In this document: piece after piece, positions 7,623 to 14,635 of the stretch
How positions within the stretch are numbered: the stretch's first letter is position 1
Layout: every line of letters begins with the position of its first letter
Source of the DNA: a virus
Direction: 5' to 3' (one strand)
Length of the DNA: 20,341 bases
Virus record (IMG/VR): IMGVR_UViG_3300048580_000395
Coordinates: 1 to 20,341 of that record
Made by a program: the position numbers and the translations under genes
The notes under the pieces: model-generated
The model's input: only the letters and a program-made list of their open reading frames with translations
The model's database searches: none
Told to the model about the DNA's origin: nothing

Positions 7623-8264
7623 TCACTGAACGCTGTTGGCCCAGAATTTCGGCAGCCGGTCGAGGTTTTCCATGAGGGCCGGCCCCATGAATGGGCGTTG
7701 CGGGTAGGTGGCGACGCCGCCTTGCGCGGCGACCAGGGCGCGCACCCGGCGCTTCTCGGATTGGAGTCGCGCTTTGCGCGTGTTGCCGAACGCGTCGGGC
7801 GGCGCGGATTCGATGTACTGCACGCTCCTGTCGACCTGCGCTTGCGTTGTGAATTTGATGTAGGCCGTGCCGGCGGAGTCGCCGATGGGGCCATGGCCGC
7901 CGACGTGCAGTTCCCAATTCGTGCCGGCGGCGAGCAGGGTTTCCTTGGTTTGGCCGCGGAGCGACCGCGGCCGTTGCGTGCCGCCGTGCTCGTGCACCCT
8001 GGCCACGTCGGAAATTAGGTGGGCGGCAGGGCCGATGACCACTGTGTGGTCGCCCTCCACGGCGTAGAGGATCGAGTTTCGCAGGGCGCCGCGGCGGGTG
8101 TTTGGCGGCTGGCCCGGGTCGCTGGCCGTTTGCCGTGTGCGGATCAGCCGGCGGGCCGCAATCCGCAGACTTGCCCCGGCGTGGCCCAGGTTTTTGAATG
8201 TCGCCCGGCGCATGGCCCGGCGGACGTCTGACGTCTGGTCGACGATGGTCACCGTGGCACTCAT
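7623..8264 (-). CDS. HK97 gp10-like phage morphogenesis (tail completion) protein
   Basis: A 213-residue protein starting at the ATG in an ATGA overlap. The N-terminal helix ATFKNLGHAGASLRIAARR is followed by DPGQPPNTRRGALRNSILYAVE, VVIGPAAHL, VHEHGG and, near the C-terminus, RPFMGPALMENLDRLPKFW. 'PGQPP.T..GALR.SI', 'GP', 'HE.GG' and 'RPFM.PAL' in this order are the signature of HK97-gp10/phage virion morphogenesis proteins, which complete or terminate the tail at the head-tail joint. The protein is longer than many relatives, with an insertion around 100-170 (TNWELHVGGHGPIGDSAGTA). It is the first gene of the tail module and is followed by the tail tube. Confidence 0.8.
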   Translation of the reverse strand: MSATVTIVDQTSDVRRAMRRATFKNLGHAGASLRIAARRLIRTRQTASDPGQPPNTRRGALRNSILYAVEGDHTVVIGPAAHLISDVARVHEHGGTQRPRSLRGQTKETLLAAGTNWELHVGGHGPIGDSAGTAYIKFTTQAQVDRSVQYIESAPPDAFGNTRKARLQSEKRRVRALVAAQGGVATYPQRPFMGPALMENLDRLPKFWANSVQ

Positions 8265-8566
8265 CGGCGGCCTCCATCCGGGGCGTCGCGGCCGATCGCG
8301 TGCTGGAGTTCGCGCTGGCCGGCGGCTAGTTCGTCGAGCGTGTCCGCCTGCCGCTCCTGCGCCCGCGAGAGCGTGGAGAGCGTTTCGGACGTCGTCCGGA
8401 GAAACGCTGTGTGCGATTCCACGACCGGCACGAGGACCGTGGCGTGCAGGGCGACGGCGGCCAGCTGGCCCCAGTAGCCGAGGACGGCGAGCACGACACA
8501 CGGAAACCCGAATTCGCGGGCGATCCGCAGGCCGACGTCGACGATATCGCGGGTTTGCTGGGTCAT
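8261..8566 (-). CDS. small membrane protein with coiled coil
   Basis: A 101-residue protein starting at the ATG in an ATGA overlap. A hydrophobic stretch at about 20-48 (FPCVVLAVLGYWGQLAAVAL plus ATVLVPVV) is one long or two tight transmembrane helices. It is followed by a heptad-like segment (about 50-92) TAFLRTTSETLSTLSRAQ and ADTLDELAAGQRELQHAIG, with the spacing of a coiled coil. The shape recalls small phage membrane proteins of the lysis region, but no family is recognised. It closes the run of envelope-directed genes; the next gene is a tail protein. Confidence 0.6.
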   Translation of the reverse strand: MTQQTRDIVDVGLRIAREFGFPCVVLAVLGYWGQLAAVALHATVLVPVVESHTAFLRTTSETLSTLSRAQERQADTLDELAAGQRELQHAIGRDAPDGGRR

Positions 8567-8880
8567 TCGCTCGGCTCCAGCCAGCGTTGCACGACGATTT
8601 GCACGATGATTCCGATGGCCCACATGACGAGCATGGTGGTAAAGGCGAACCCGGATCGCTGGTCGTACTCGTCGCGGACTTGCCGCTCGACGTCGGCGAT
8701 GAGCGTTCGTTTGAGGACCGGGCCCCAGTAACGTGCGGCCAGCAGTCCGTCGGGCGCGAGCTTGGCTTGGGCAACGGTGGCGATGGCGTCGCACCGCTCG
8801 CGGCCGAGCATCGCCCGGCGGATCGGGTGCGCGGCGAGCCGTTCCCAGACGTAATCGGTGAGGTCTGGTTTGGGAGTCAT
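8563..8880 (-). CDS. small C-terminally anchored membrane protein
   Basis: A 105-residue protein whose ATG overlaps the protease stop (ATGA). The first 75 residues are soluble, helical and charged (VWERLAAHPIRRAMLGRERC, LKRTLIADVERQVRDEYDQRSG); residues about 78-98 form a transmembrane helix (FAFTTMLVMWAIGIIVQIVV) followed by a short tail. A tail-anchored layout is predicted, with the body in the cytoplasm. I do not recognise the family. Coupling to the secreted protease and to another membrane protein suggests that the three act together at the membrane, for example as holin/antiholin or export helper. Confidence 0.6.
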   Translation of the reverse strand: MTPKPDLTDYVWERLAAHPIRRAMLGRERCDAIATVAQAKLAPDGLLAARYWGPVLKRTLIADVERQVRDEYDQRSGFAFTTMLVMWAIGIIVQIVVQRWLEPSE

Positions 8881-9686
8881 TTCGCGGCGCACCTCCCGTC
8901 CGCGCAGTCCGCCCCCGGCCAGCGGACGCCGGCGAGGAACGTGCGGACCCGCGTCGAGCATGGCCCGACGGTTTCCCCCGGGTTCGCCCCGAGGAGCACG
9001 CCGGCCAAGTGCCCGTCGGCGTTGAAGATCGGTCCGCCACTGTCACCCCGGCGGGCCGTGGCCCGGCACTCGATCAGTTCCTTGGTCCCGCCGCGGCCCG
9101 GCGTCAGGTACTCCGTCAGGGCCCCCGACTCCTCGCGGTAGACGTAGGGGCGACCGCCGTAGCCGGCGATTGTCAACTGGTCGCCGACCCGCGGGGCCTG
9201 GGCCGCGATGGTCACCGGCTCGGCGGCCGGCCGGGGCACGAGGACGGCGGCGAGGTCGTAGAGTTGGTCGGTCTTGAGCACGCGTCCGGCCCCGCGCTTT
9301 CCGTCCGGCCAGTGAACCGTCAAGGAATCCTTGACGCTTCGCACGACGTGCCAGTTGGTGACCACGAGCCCATGCGATCCGCTCACCGCCACGAGGACGC
9401 CGGACCCGCCGTGCAATTCGTCCCCGACGCGGGCCTCCAGGCGGGCGACGGCCGGCCGGGGTCCGGGGGCGGCGGCGGCAACGGTTCGGGAATCCCGAAT
9501 GGTTGGCGCGGCCGGGCCGGGGGGCGGCACTGGCGTTGCCGCCTCCCCCGACCCGCCGCAGACTGGGCACGCGAACCGCACCGGGCCCGGGCCGACGACC
9601 CGGGCGCCGTGGCAGTTGTCGCACGGGCCGGCGGCGGCGATGGTGCAGGCCGCGGCGAACAGGAGCGCGAGGAACGCGGATTTCAT
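8877..9686 (-). CDS. secreted trypsin-like serine protease with DnaJ-type zinc motif
   Basis: A 269-residue protein. Signal peptide MKSAFLALLFAAACTIAAAG; then CDNCHGARVV...FACPVCGGSG, a C-x2-C...C-x2-C zinc module like half of a DnaJ Cys-rich domain (C22, C25, C40, C43); a Pro/Ala linker (about 50-80); then a trypsin-fold protease. The catalytic triad is complete: H113 in VVTNWHVV, D144 in YDLAAVLV, and S216 in RRGDSGGPIF. The C-terminal end has four more Cys-containing positions (GPCSTR, GADCADGRC). The ATG at 9686 is chosen; a GTG at 9695 overlapping the previous TGA (GTGA) would add three residues. Such HtrA/trypsin proteases are common in Planctomycetes, but a phage-encoded, exported one within a morphogenesis operon is unusual. 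Target is unknown; host envelope protein is a reasonable guess. Confidence 0.85.
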   Translation of the reverse strand: MKSAFLALLFAAACTIAAAGPCDNCHGARVVGPGPVRFACPVCGGSGEAATPVPPPGPAAPTIRDSRTVAAAAPGPRPAVARLEARVGDELHGGSGVLVAVSGSHGLVVTNWHVVRSVKDSLTVHWPDGKRGAGRVLKTDQLYDLAAVLVPRPAAEPVTIAAQAPRVGDQLTIAGYGGRPYVYREESGALTEYLTPGRGGTKELIECRATARRGDSGGPIFNADGHLAGVLLGANPGETVGPCSTRVRTFLAGVRWPGADCADGRCAAK

Positions 9687-9691
9687 GGTTT

Positions 9692-10570
9692 TCACCCGGC
9701 GGCCGGCCGGCTCCAGTCGTCGGGGAGGGTGCACGACGCGATGGCGAACGATCCCCGCCACGCGGATTTGGCGGTCCGCTCGGAGTCGTACCGCGTCAGG
9801 TCGTAGGAATCGGGGTAGGCCATGAGCCGTTGCCCGGGGATCCACCGGGCCCACGGCACCGCGTGGCCGTTGCGGCCGACGCTGACGACCATCCCGTGGA
9901 GGACACAGCACACGGCGTGTTCGTAACTGGCCGGGAAAATCACCTCCAAGGGCCGGAACAGTCGGGCGGTTTCTGCCCACCCGGCAGGGAACCGATTTAG
10001 GGCCACCCACGAATCCCCAGTTTGGTTTGCGTTGCCCCGGCCGCTGGTTCCCGCCATGGCGTGGCGGAAGCCGTATTCGGCCGGCTGGAGCCGGTCCGGG
10101 AGCATCCCGCGGCGGACGGCGATTTCGAGGACGCTGCGGACGTTGGCGCCGCCCCAGCGCTTTGGGTTGGCTTCGGCGTAGACCGACAGCGGCGACAGCC
10201 AGACCGATCCGTACTGGCCCGACTCGGCATAGCGGTAGCCGGCCCGCGGCCCGTCCCGGTAGATGACCCCGCGGGCCCGGTTGCGGGCGGCCTCTAGGTT
10301 GGCCCGGAGGGAATGGCAGGTGCATTCGTGGGTGGGCGTCTGGTTCGTGTAGCGGTCGATGCAGTTCATCGCCCACGCATTCGCCCGGTCGTTTTCGGCG
10401 GCACGTTCGGCCCACTCGCGCGGCTCGATCCACAGGGCTTCCGGGAAGTCGCGTGAGGCGTCGCCGCAGGCGTCGCGCAGGGCGTCGGTCGTGTCCTCGG
10501 CCGCGAGATGGTCGGGGTAGCCGTCGTGTTCGTCGGGAAAGACGTCGATGAGGCGCGGGTGGATCTTCAC
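9692..10570 (-). CDS. papain-like cysteine protease candidate
   Basis: A 292-residue protein (GTG start in a GTGA overlap). Several landmarks resemble the papain (C1A-like) fold: NQTPTHECTCHSLRANLE around residues 76-93, comparable to the 'NQG..SC..' nucleophile segment (C83 or C85); WLSPLSVYAEANPKRWGGAN followed by VLEIAVRRGMLPDR at 124-160, comparable to the conserved 'LSEQ...GG....A..Y....G' stretch; and GHAVPWARW at 235-243 for the catalytic His (H236), then YPDSYDL at 252-258 where papain has Asn. The Asn is not conserved, D254 being the nearest candidate. No signal peptide is seen, unlike its two neighbours. It is likely a peptidase acting on the host envelope or on virion proteins. The family call rests on motif order only. 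Confidence 0.55.
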   Translation of the reverse strand: MKIHPRLIDVFPDEHDGYPDHLAAEDTTDALRDACGDASRDFPEALWIEPREWAERAAENDRANAWAMNCIDRYTNQTPTHECTCHSLRANLEAARNRARGVIYRDGPRAGYRYAESGQYGSVWLSPLSVYAEANPKRWGGANVRSVLEIAVRRGMLPDRLQPAEYGFRHAMAGTSGRGNANQTGDSWVALNRFPAGWAETARLFRPLEVIFPASYEHAVCCVLHGMVVSVGRNGHAVPWARWIPGQRLMAYPDSYDLTRYDSERTAKSAWRGSFAIASCTLPDDWSRPAAG

Positions 10571-10950
10571 GGCACGGCCTCCATGACGGCGGCCTCGCTT
10601 GCGGGCTTCGGCGTCACCCGCAGCACGGTCTGGCCGGCCAGCGCGACGACGGCCGGGAGACCGGCCTTGCGGGCGGCCTCCAGGGCGGCGCGGTATTGGT
10701 CCGGGACGTCGCCGGACCCGTCGGTGGTGTCGTCCTCCAGGAGCGTCGCGACGATCTGCCGCTCCCGGTTGAGCCGATCGAGGGCCACGGTGACGCCGGC
10801 CGGAATCGGCCCGGAGTCCTTTTCGTAGACGTAGACCGCGGCGGTCGCCGGTCCGACGACGACGGTCCGCCGGGCGGCGCAGGATTCGACCTGCGGGACG
10901 CCTGCAAGCAGGACCAGGGCGACGGCGATGAGGACGGCGACGCGGATCAC
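10567..10950 (-). CDS. secreted protein of unknown function
   Basis: A 127-residue protein with an evident signal peptide: MIRVAVLIAVALVLLAGVP followed by QVESCAAR. The VESC could be read as a poor lipobox, so lipid attachment is possible but not convincing. The mature part reads AAVYVYEKDSGPIPAGVTVALDRLNRE, then QIVATLLEDDTTDGSGDVPDQYRAALEAARKAGLPAVVALAG. The beta-alpha-beta rhythm and the phrase 'GLPAVVAL' recall a thioredoxin-like fold without the CxxC pair, but this is a weak impression. It lies directly before the papain-like gene with a GTGA overlap and so probably works in the same compartment, outside the inner membrane. Start is GTG at 10950. Confidence 0.6.
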   Translation of the reverse strand: MIRVAVLIAVALVLLAGVPQVESCAARRTVVVGPATAAVYVYEKDSGPIPAGVTVALDRLNRERQIVATLLEDDTTDGSGDVPDQYRAALEAARKAGLPAVVALAGQTVLRVTPKPASEAAVMEAVP

Positions 10951-11186
10951 GACTGCGGGGCCTCCGGCTTCAGCAGTTCGTCGAGGAGCTTCTGGCAGAC
11001 GGCGACGGCGTCGGGCTTTCGCTGGTCGCGCAGCCGGGCGGCAAGGTCGATTACCAGTCGCAGGTCATCCACGGGGGTCCGCTCGCGGCGCGTGAGCCGG
11101 CCCCGGACCCGCTGCCAGATGAGGGCGGCGGCGTAGACGAGACAGCCGACGGCGAGGGCCACCTGGGCGTACTGGATCACGGTCAC
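10947..11186 (-). CDS. small one-pass membrane protein, holin-like candidate
   Basis: A 79-residue protein starting with GTG in a GTGA overlap. Residues about 7-24 (AQVALAVGCLVYAAALIW) form a clear transmembrane helix followed by a positive stretch RVRGRLTRRERT, predicting N-out/C-in topology. The remaining 45 residues are a charged amphipathic helix (DDLRLVIDLAARLRDQRKPDAVAVCQKLLDELLK). Size and layout fit a class III-like holin or a spanin-like helper, but neither family is recognised. The gene heads a run of envelope-directed proteins: a secreted protein, two proteases and two more membrane proteins. Function is inferred from this context alone. Confidence 0.6.
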   Translation of the reverse strand: MTVIQYAQVALAVGCLVYAAALIWQRVRGRLTRRERTPVDDLRLVIDLAARLRDQRKPDAVAVCQKLLDELLKPEAPQS

Positions 11187-11449
11187 GATCTAGCCTCCAT
11201 CTGCGCGGCGAGGGCGATGAGCAGACGGACGAGGGCCGCGCCCTCGGGCGTCCGCAGGACGGCGGCGATGTGCTTGGCGAGTTGGTCGTCGATCCGGCCG
11301 GCGGTCTGGCCGGCCGCCCACTCCAGCGCGTCGGCGACGATGTTGCCCTGCCGGCCGGCGTCGGGCTCGGCCGACCAGCGGCGTGCGAACCCGAGCAGCG
11401 GCGACCACTGGGCGAGCGTTCGGACCTGTTCGATGGTGGGCAGCGGCAT
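11183..11449 (-). CDS. hypothetical small helical protein
   Basis: An 88-residue protein of unknown function. It is predicted almost wholly helical: TIEQVRTLAQWSPLLGFARRW, then NIVADALEWAAGQTAGRIDDQLAKHIAAVL and EGAALVRLLIALAAQMEAR. There is no signal peptide, no membrane segment long enough to be sure, and no Cys. The last part, with LVRLLIALAAQ, echoes the hydrophobic helices of the previous protein (11451-11822), so the two may be related or interacting. The stop overlaps the next GTG start as GTGA. It is accepted as a gene because of the coupling on both sides and coding-like composition. Confidence 0.55.
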   Translation of the reverse strand: MPLPTIEQVRTLAQWSPLLGFARRWSAEPDAGRQGNIVADALEWAAGQTAGRIDDQLAKHIAAVLRTPEGAALVRLLIALAAQMEARS

Positions 11450-11450
11450 G

Positions 11451-11822
11451 TCAGGCCCTTACCAGCGGGAGGAGCTTTTCGATGGCCCCGGATGCGATCG
11501 CGACGACGAGCGACCGGACGGCCGGGCGGACGATCAGCCACAGCGGGTAGACCGGCGCGGGCACGGCCTTGTCGGCCACGGCATCGAACAGCCGTTCCAC
11601 CGCGCCCAAGGCGATCGCCTTTTTTTCCGCCCCGGAAAGCGTCTGGACTGAGTCGAGCGTGGTGAGCACGAGCCGCAGGAGCGACAGGAGCAGTTCGCCG
11701 AACTCCATCCAGGTCAGGCCGTCGGCGGCGGTGTCCCGGGCCTTGTTTATGAACGTGGCCACTTGGTCGGCGATCGTGGCGAACTGCGCGGCGGCGGCCG
11801 CGGGGGCATTGGTGTTGGCCAT
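11451..11822 (-). CDS. hypothetical helical protein
   Basis: A 123-residue protein I do not recognise. It starts 12 bases after the preceding stop and ends one base before the next ATG. The N-terminus is Ala-rich (PAAAAAQFATIADQVATFIN); residues about 40-60 are a strongly hydrophobic amphipathic helix (EFGELLLSLLRLVLTTL), then a charged stretch (SGAEKKAIALGAVERLFDAVADK), then a second hydrophobic stretch (PLWLIVRPAVRSLVVAIASGAIEKLLPLV). Neither hydrophobic part is a clean transmembrane segment, though together they could be membrane-active. Gene context, directly ahead of small membrane and secreted proteins, leaves a lysis or envelope role open; a minor virion component is equally possible. 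Confidence 0.55.
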   Translation of the reverse strand: MANTNAPAAAAAQFATIADQVATFINKARDTAADGLTWMEFGELLLSLLRLVLTTLDSVQTLSGAEKKAIALGAVERLFDAVADKAVPAPVYPLWLIVRPAVRSLVVAIASGAIEKLLPLVRA

Positions 11823-11834
11823 GGGTGTTTTCTT

Positions 11835-12266
11835 TTAGCGGTGGACGATGTAGGTGACGGTGAGCACGCTGGTGAACAGCCGTTTGTCCTGGAGGTGCTC
11901 CGGCGCGTAGATCGGCTGGTTGGCGATTCGGAGCCATGACGCCCCGGGCACGGTGGGCAGCGGTCGCCGGGTCAGGAAGTCGGCGATGTGCTGCACCAGT
12001 TCCATGAGCGGGTCCACTTCCTCCGGGCTCACCGCCAACAGTTTTTTCTGCACCGCCACGTCGACGGCGATTTCGTTGGCGACCCGGGAGCGGTCGGCGT
12101 TGGTGATCGTGTTGGACCGCGGCACGACGGTGACGCGGACGCCGTCCATGGCGCGGAGGTCGAGGTCCGGCAAATACCTCCGGGCGGCCGTGATCGGCGG
12201 CGAAAACGTGTGGCCGGTGAGGTCCGCGAGGATGGCGGCGGCAATGGCGGCGGCTACGGCTGGCAT
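11835..12266 (-). CDS. probable tail terminator / tail completion protein
   Basis: A 143-residue protein with ATG at 12266, inside the end of the adaptor gene. It begins with a hydrophobic Ala-rich helix (AVAAAIAAAILADL), continues with beta strands around VRVTVVPRSNTITNADRS and NEIAVDVAVQKKL, then a helix DPLMELVQHIADFLTRRPL, and ends in a strand, LFTSVLTVTYIVHR. The strand-helix-strand order, the central 'DPLMELVQHIADFL' and the closing strand are the pattern of gpU-like tail-terminator proteins that cap the tail tube where it meets the head. Position right after a head-tail adaptor fits. Similarity was judged by eye; a second HK97 gp10-like protein is encoded at 7623-8264, so the division of labour is uncertain. 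Confidence 0.55.
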   Translation of the reverse strand: MPAVAAAIAAAILADLTGHTFSPPITAARRYLPDLDLRAMDGVRVTVVPRSNTITNADRSRVANEIAVDVAVQKKLLAVSPEEVDPLMELVQHIADFLTRRPLPTVPGASWLRIANQPIYAPEHLQDKRLFTSVLTVTYIVHR

Positions 12267-12655
12267 ACACTGCCCCCTTCCTCGCCGATGAGCTTGGTGT
12301 GGATCCGGAGCGTTTGCCGGTATGGGTCGGAATACCGGTAGTGGGGCTGGAGGCTCCCGACGGGAAGGACTTCGTAGACGAACAGCGTGCCGTGTGCGGT
12401 TTCCTCGATTCGGTCGCCCGCTTCCGGCAGCACTCGCAGGCCGTCGATGACGAGGTCACGGGCCCGGATGAGAAAGTCGCGGCTTTCCGCCCGGATGATG
12501 ACGCCGGCCCCGTCGTCCTGCTGGTATTCGGTGCGGCCGATCGTCGCGCGGACACAGACCGAGCGGTCGTCGCGGCGATAGACGACGTCGGTGGTGGCGA
12601 CAGCGTGCCGTCGGGATTCCAGCCATGTCGAGGCGGTTCGCAAGATGTCGGTCAT
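12254..12655 (-). CDS. head-tail adaptor / connector protein
   Basis: A 133-residue protein starting at the ATG that overlaps the previous stop (ATGA). The sequence VYRRDDRSVCVRATIGRTEYQQDDG, then ESRDFLIRARDLVIDG, PEAGDRIEE, and YRYSDPYRQTLRIHTK matches a head-tail joining family I recognise from planctomycete prophages: small beta-barrel proteins, comparable in size and position to lambda gpFII and SPP1 gp16, that bind under the portal and receive the tail. In particular the 'GDRI...G.....YEV....SDPYR...RIHTK' ending is distinctive. The last 13 bases overlap the next gene, whose Shine-Dalgarno (AGGAAGG) lies within this coding sequence. Assignment is good for a connector; the exact tier in the neck is not known. 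Confidence 0.7.
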   Translation of the reverse strand: MTDILRTASTWLESRRHAVATTDVVYRRDDRSVCVRATIGRTEYQQDDGAGVIIRAESRDFLIRARDLVIDGLRVLPEAGDRIEETAHGTLFVYEVLPVGSLQPHYRYSDPYRQTLRIHTKLIGEEGGSVCQP

Positions 12656-13065
12656 AGCCCTGCGGCCTCCCGGAACGCGGCGTCGAGCGTGGCGGCGTCG
12701 AGGCCGAGGGCCGGGCCGAGCGCGGCCAGCCACGCGATGTTTCGGTTGACGTCCGTCCCGTACTCCCATTCGACGCGGACGCTCTCGCGGGTGATTGCGT
12801 CGGGGATCGACGCGATCACGGCATCGACCTGGGCGAGCGTGATCCCGTGACGGATCAGCCAGAGGCGGGCTTGCCGGGCGGTGATCGTCGGCGGGACAGG
12901 GCCGGCGTCCTGGGCGAACTGCCATCCGGCCGGTAGCTCGTCGTCGGGCACGGCGACGCAGCCGGGGGGCGGCCCCCACTGATCCGGGACGTCGAGCCTC
13001 ACAAGCGTCATCACTCGGCCGTCTGCCTGCCGAACGAGCGCCAAAGATTTCGCGTGTGCGCCCAT
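12652..13065 (-). CDS. probable tail-fibre-associated protein, XkdW-like
   Basis: A 137-residue protein. I take the ATG at 13065, four bases after the fibre stop, not the further upstream frame that overlaps the fibre gene. The N-terminal half (SLALVRQADGRVMTLVRL...PPPGCVAVPDDELPAGW) resembles the substrate-like part of tail-fibre assembly proteins. The C-terminal half, ITARQARLWLIRHGITLAQVDAVI, then VRVEWEYGTDVNRNIAWLAALGPALGLDAATLDAAF, is a helical pattern found in many small proteins encoded right behind tail fibres (XkdW/DUF-type). It probably helps fold or trimerise the fibre or caps it. The stop overlaps the next start as ATGA. The role is inferred from position and pattern only. Confidence 0.6.
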   Translation of the reverse strand: MGAHAKSLALVRQADGRVMTLVRLDVPDQWGPPPGCVAVPDDELPAGWQFAQDAGPVPPTITARQARLWLIRHGITLAQVDAVIASIPDAITRESVRVEWEYGTDVNRNIAWLAALGPALGLDAATLDAAFREAAGL

Positions 13066-13069
13066 AGGA

Positions 13070-14635
13070 TCAAAAGAGAATGACTCGGATGTACCCGTCG
13101 CCGCCGTTTCCGCCGGCGCCGCTTGAGAAGCCGTTCTCGCTCGCGCCGCCGCCGCCGCCGCCGCTGCCCTTGGTCCCGTTGCCCCCGGCGCCTCCCGCGG
13201 CCCCGACGGCGGAACCGCCGCCGCCGCCGCCAGTCGCGCAAATGCTCGCGCCGAACCCGCTGCCGGCCGTCCCGGCGCCGCCGCCAGCCGTGCCGGCCGC
13301 CCCGCCAATGCTTGCCCCGATGTATTGCGAGCCGCCGCCCGCGCCCCCGGCACGAGTCGTGTTCGCGGCGTCGAGGCCGCCGCCTCCACCGCCACCTGTG
13401 GAGGCCTCGGCGAGTGCGCTGCCTCCGGCAGTGCCCGCGGCCCCGACGCCGCCGGCGCCGCCGCTCGTGCCGCCGCTCGGGTCGCTACTCGTTACCGCCG
13501 CGCCGTTGCCGCCGCTGCCGCCGCTGGTTGTGCCGCCGCCGCCGTTCCCAGCCCCTGCCGCGCGGACGAGCACCGGAAAACCTGACCACTGTCCCTGGAT
13601 CAGCGTCACCGCGGCAGGCTGCGACCCTTGGTTGCCGGCCGTGTCGTTGGCCGTGACTGCCGCGCCGCCGGCGCCCCCGGCGGCGACCTGGAAACTTGCG
13701 GTCCGGCCTGGCAGGTCGGCGAGTCGCCACACCAGACGCCGCATCGGGCCAGCAGCGCCTCCACCGCCGCCGCCGCGATTGGTGCCAGCGGCGCCGCGGC
13801 GACCGGAACCGCCGCCAGACCCTGCGCCCTGCACCTCGACGATGGCGTACTGGGCGGCCGCTGGAAACGTCCAGGTGTAGGAGCGGTAGCCGGAAAACGA
13901 GTCGAACGTGGAGCCGGCCGGGCCGCCGGCCATCGTGAACTCGACCATCGTCGGCAGCGTCACCGCTCCGGTCGATCCGTTGACCGACGTCACCGGCTCG
14001 GCGTACGTCTGATCGCCGCGCAGGTACGTCGAGGCCGACGCCGTCCCGCTCCCCAGCCGCGCCGTCGCGATCGTGCCGGTCGTGAGGTCAGAGGCGGAGC
14101 CGCTGGTCGCCACCGGCGCGAGTCCCGTGATCGTGCCGGCGGCCTGGGTGCCCGTGTGCGTCGATCGGTCCCGCAGCTGGGCGTCGGTGGCGTTGGCCGT
14201 GGCATTCGTGGCGATGCCGTCGAGTTTCGTTTTGGCGGCCGACCCGGCCCACCACGCGGCGACGGCCTGGAACACCCGCAGCGGGCTGAACGCGAGCCGG
14301 CTGGTCGATGTGCCGGCCTCGGCCTCGGCCTGGGTCGCCGTTGCGGTTGACCACTCGCGGGCGTCGGTCAGGCGGGCGTCGGTCGTGCTGACCGCCCCCG
14401 ACACGTCCGCCACGGCCAGCGTCACCGCTCCCGTCCGCCCGGCCACGCTCTGCACCGGCGCCGCCGCGGCGGCTCGGGCGGCCGTGTGGTACAGGTTGGT
14501 CGTACCCTCGGCCAGCGCGTCGGTAGACGCGGGCCCAGCGTTTTCGGCTACCTGGACGATCACCTCCGAATTGGCGGTCGCGCACTCGACCGAAACGGTG
14601 ATGTCGTTGCATGCGGTGCAGTTGCTGCTGGTCAT
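13070..14635 (-). CDS. glycine-rich tail fibre / receptor-binding protein
   Basis: A 521-residue protein. The N-terminus has C6, C9 and C18 (NCTACN). Two copies of a fibre motif, SVAGRTGAVTL (63-73) and SVNGSTGAVTL (217-227), bracket a region with DARLTDARE and STHTGTQAAGTITGL, all typical of phage tail fibres and their trimeric shafts. From about 270 to the end the chain is dominated by Gly, with long GGGGG runs, interspersed with short hydrophobic patches (YAIVEVQGAG, RLVWRLADLPG, GDGYIRVILF). This Gly-rich half resembles the polyglycine-type adhesin tips of some phages and other Gly-rich host-recognition domains. Its gene lies between capsid decoration and head-tail connectors, an unusual place for a fibre. 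The matching plus-strand Pro-rich reading frame is an artefact of the GC repeats. Confidence 0.8.
   Translation of the reverse strand: MTSSNCTACNDITVSVECATANSEVIVQVAENAGPASTDALAEGTTNLYHTAARAAAAAPVQSVAGRTGAVTLAVADVSGAVSTTDARLTDAREWSTATATQAEAEAGTSTSRLAFSPLRVFQAVAAWWAGSAAKTKLDGIATNATANATDAQLRDRSTHTGTQAAGTITGLAPVATSGSASDLTTGTIATARLGSGTASASTYLRGDQTYAEPVTSVNGSTGAVTLPTMVEFTMAGGPAGSTFDSFSGYRSYTWTFPAAAQYAIVEVQGAGSGGGSGRRGAAGTNRGGGGGGAAGPMRRLVWRLADLPGRTASFQVAAGGAGGAAVTANDTAGNQGSQPAAVTLIQGQWSGFPVLVRAAGAGNGGGGTTSGGSGGNGAAVTSSDPSGGTSGGAGGVGAAGTAGGSALAEASTGGGGGGGLDAANTTRAGGAGGGSQYIGASIGGAAGTAGGGAGTAGSGFGASICATGGGGGGSAVGAAGGAGGNGTKGSGGGGGGASENGFSSGAGGNGGDGYIRVILF

Noticed and set aside
9687-10433. Upstream extension of the trypsin-like gene to a 518-residue protein
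   Set aside because: The added part is Arg/Pro-rich and lies over the papain-like gene; the signal peptide begins at the ATG at 9686.
13066-13395. Upstream extension of the XkdW-like gene into the fibre gene
   Set aside because: Ala/Arg-rich shadow of the Gly-rich domain; the ATG at 13065 follows the fibre stop by four bases.
13080-13560. Dense GCC/CCG triplet runs suspected as a repeat array or CRISPR
   Set aside because: No constant repeat-spacer periodicity; explained by poly-Gly codons of the fibre gene.
13080-13880. Plus-strand Pro/Ala-rich frame opposite the Gly-rich fibre, looking like a proline-rich surface protein
   Set aside because: Poly-Pro is the complement of the GGC/GGT runs that encode the poly-Gly region; repeats rather than coding.
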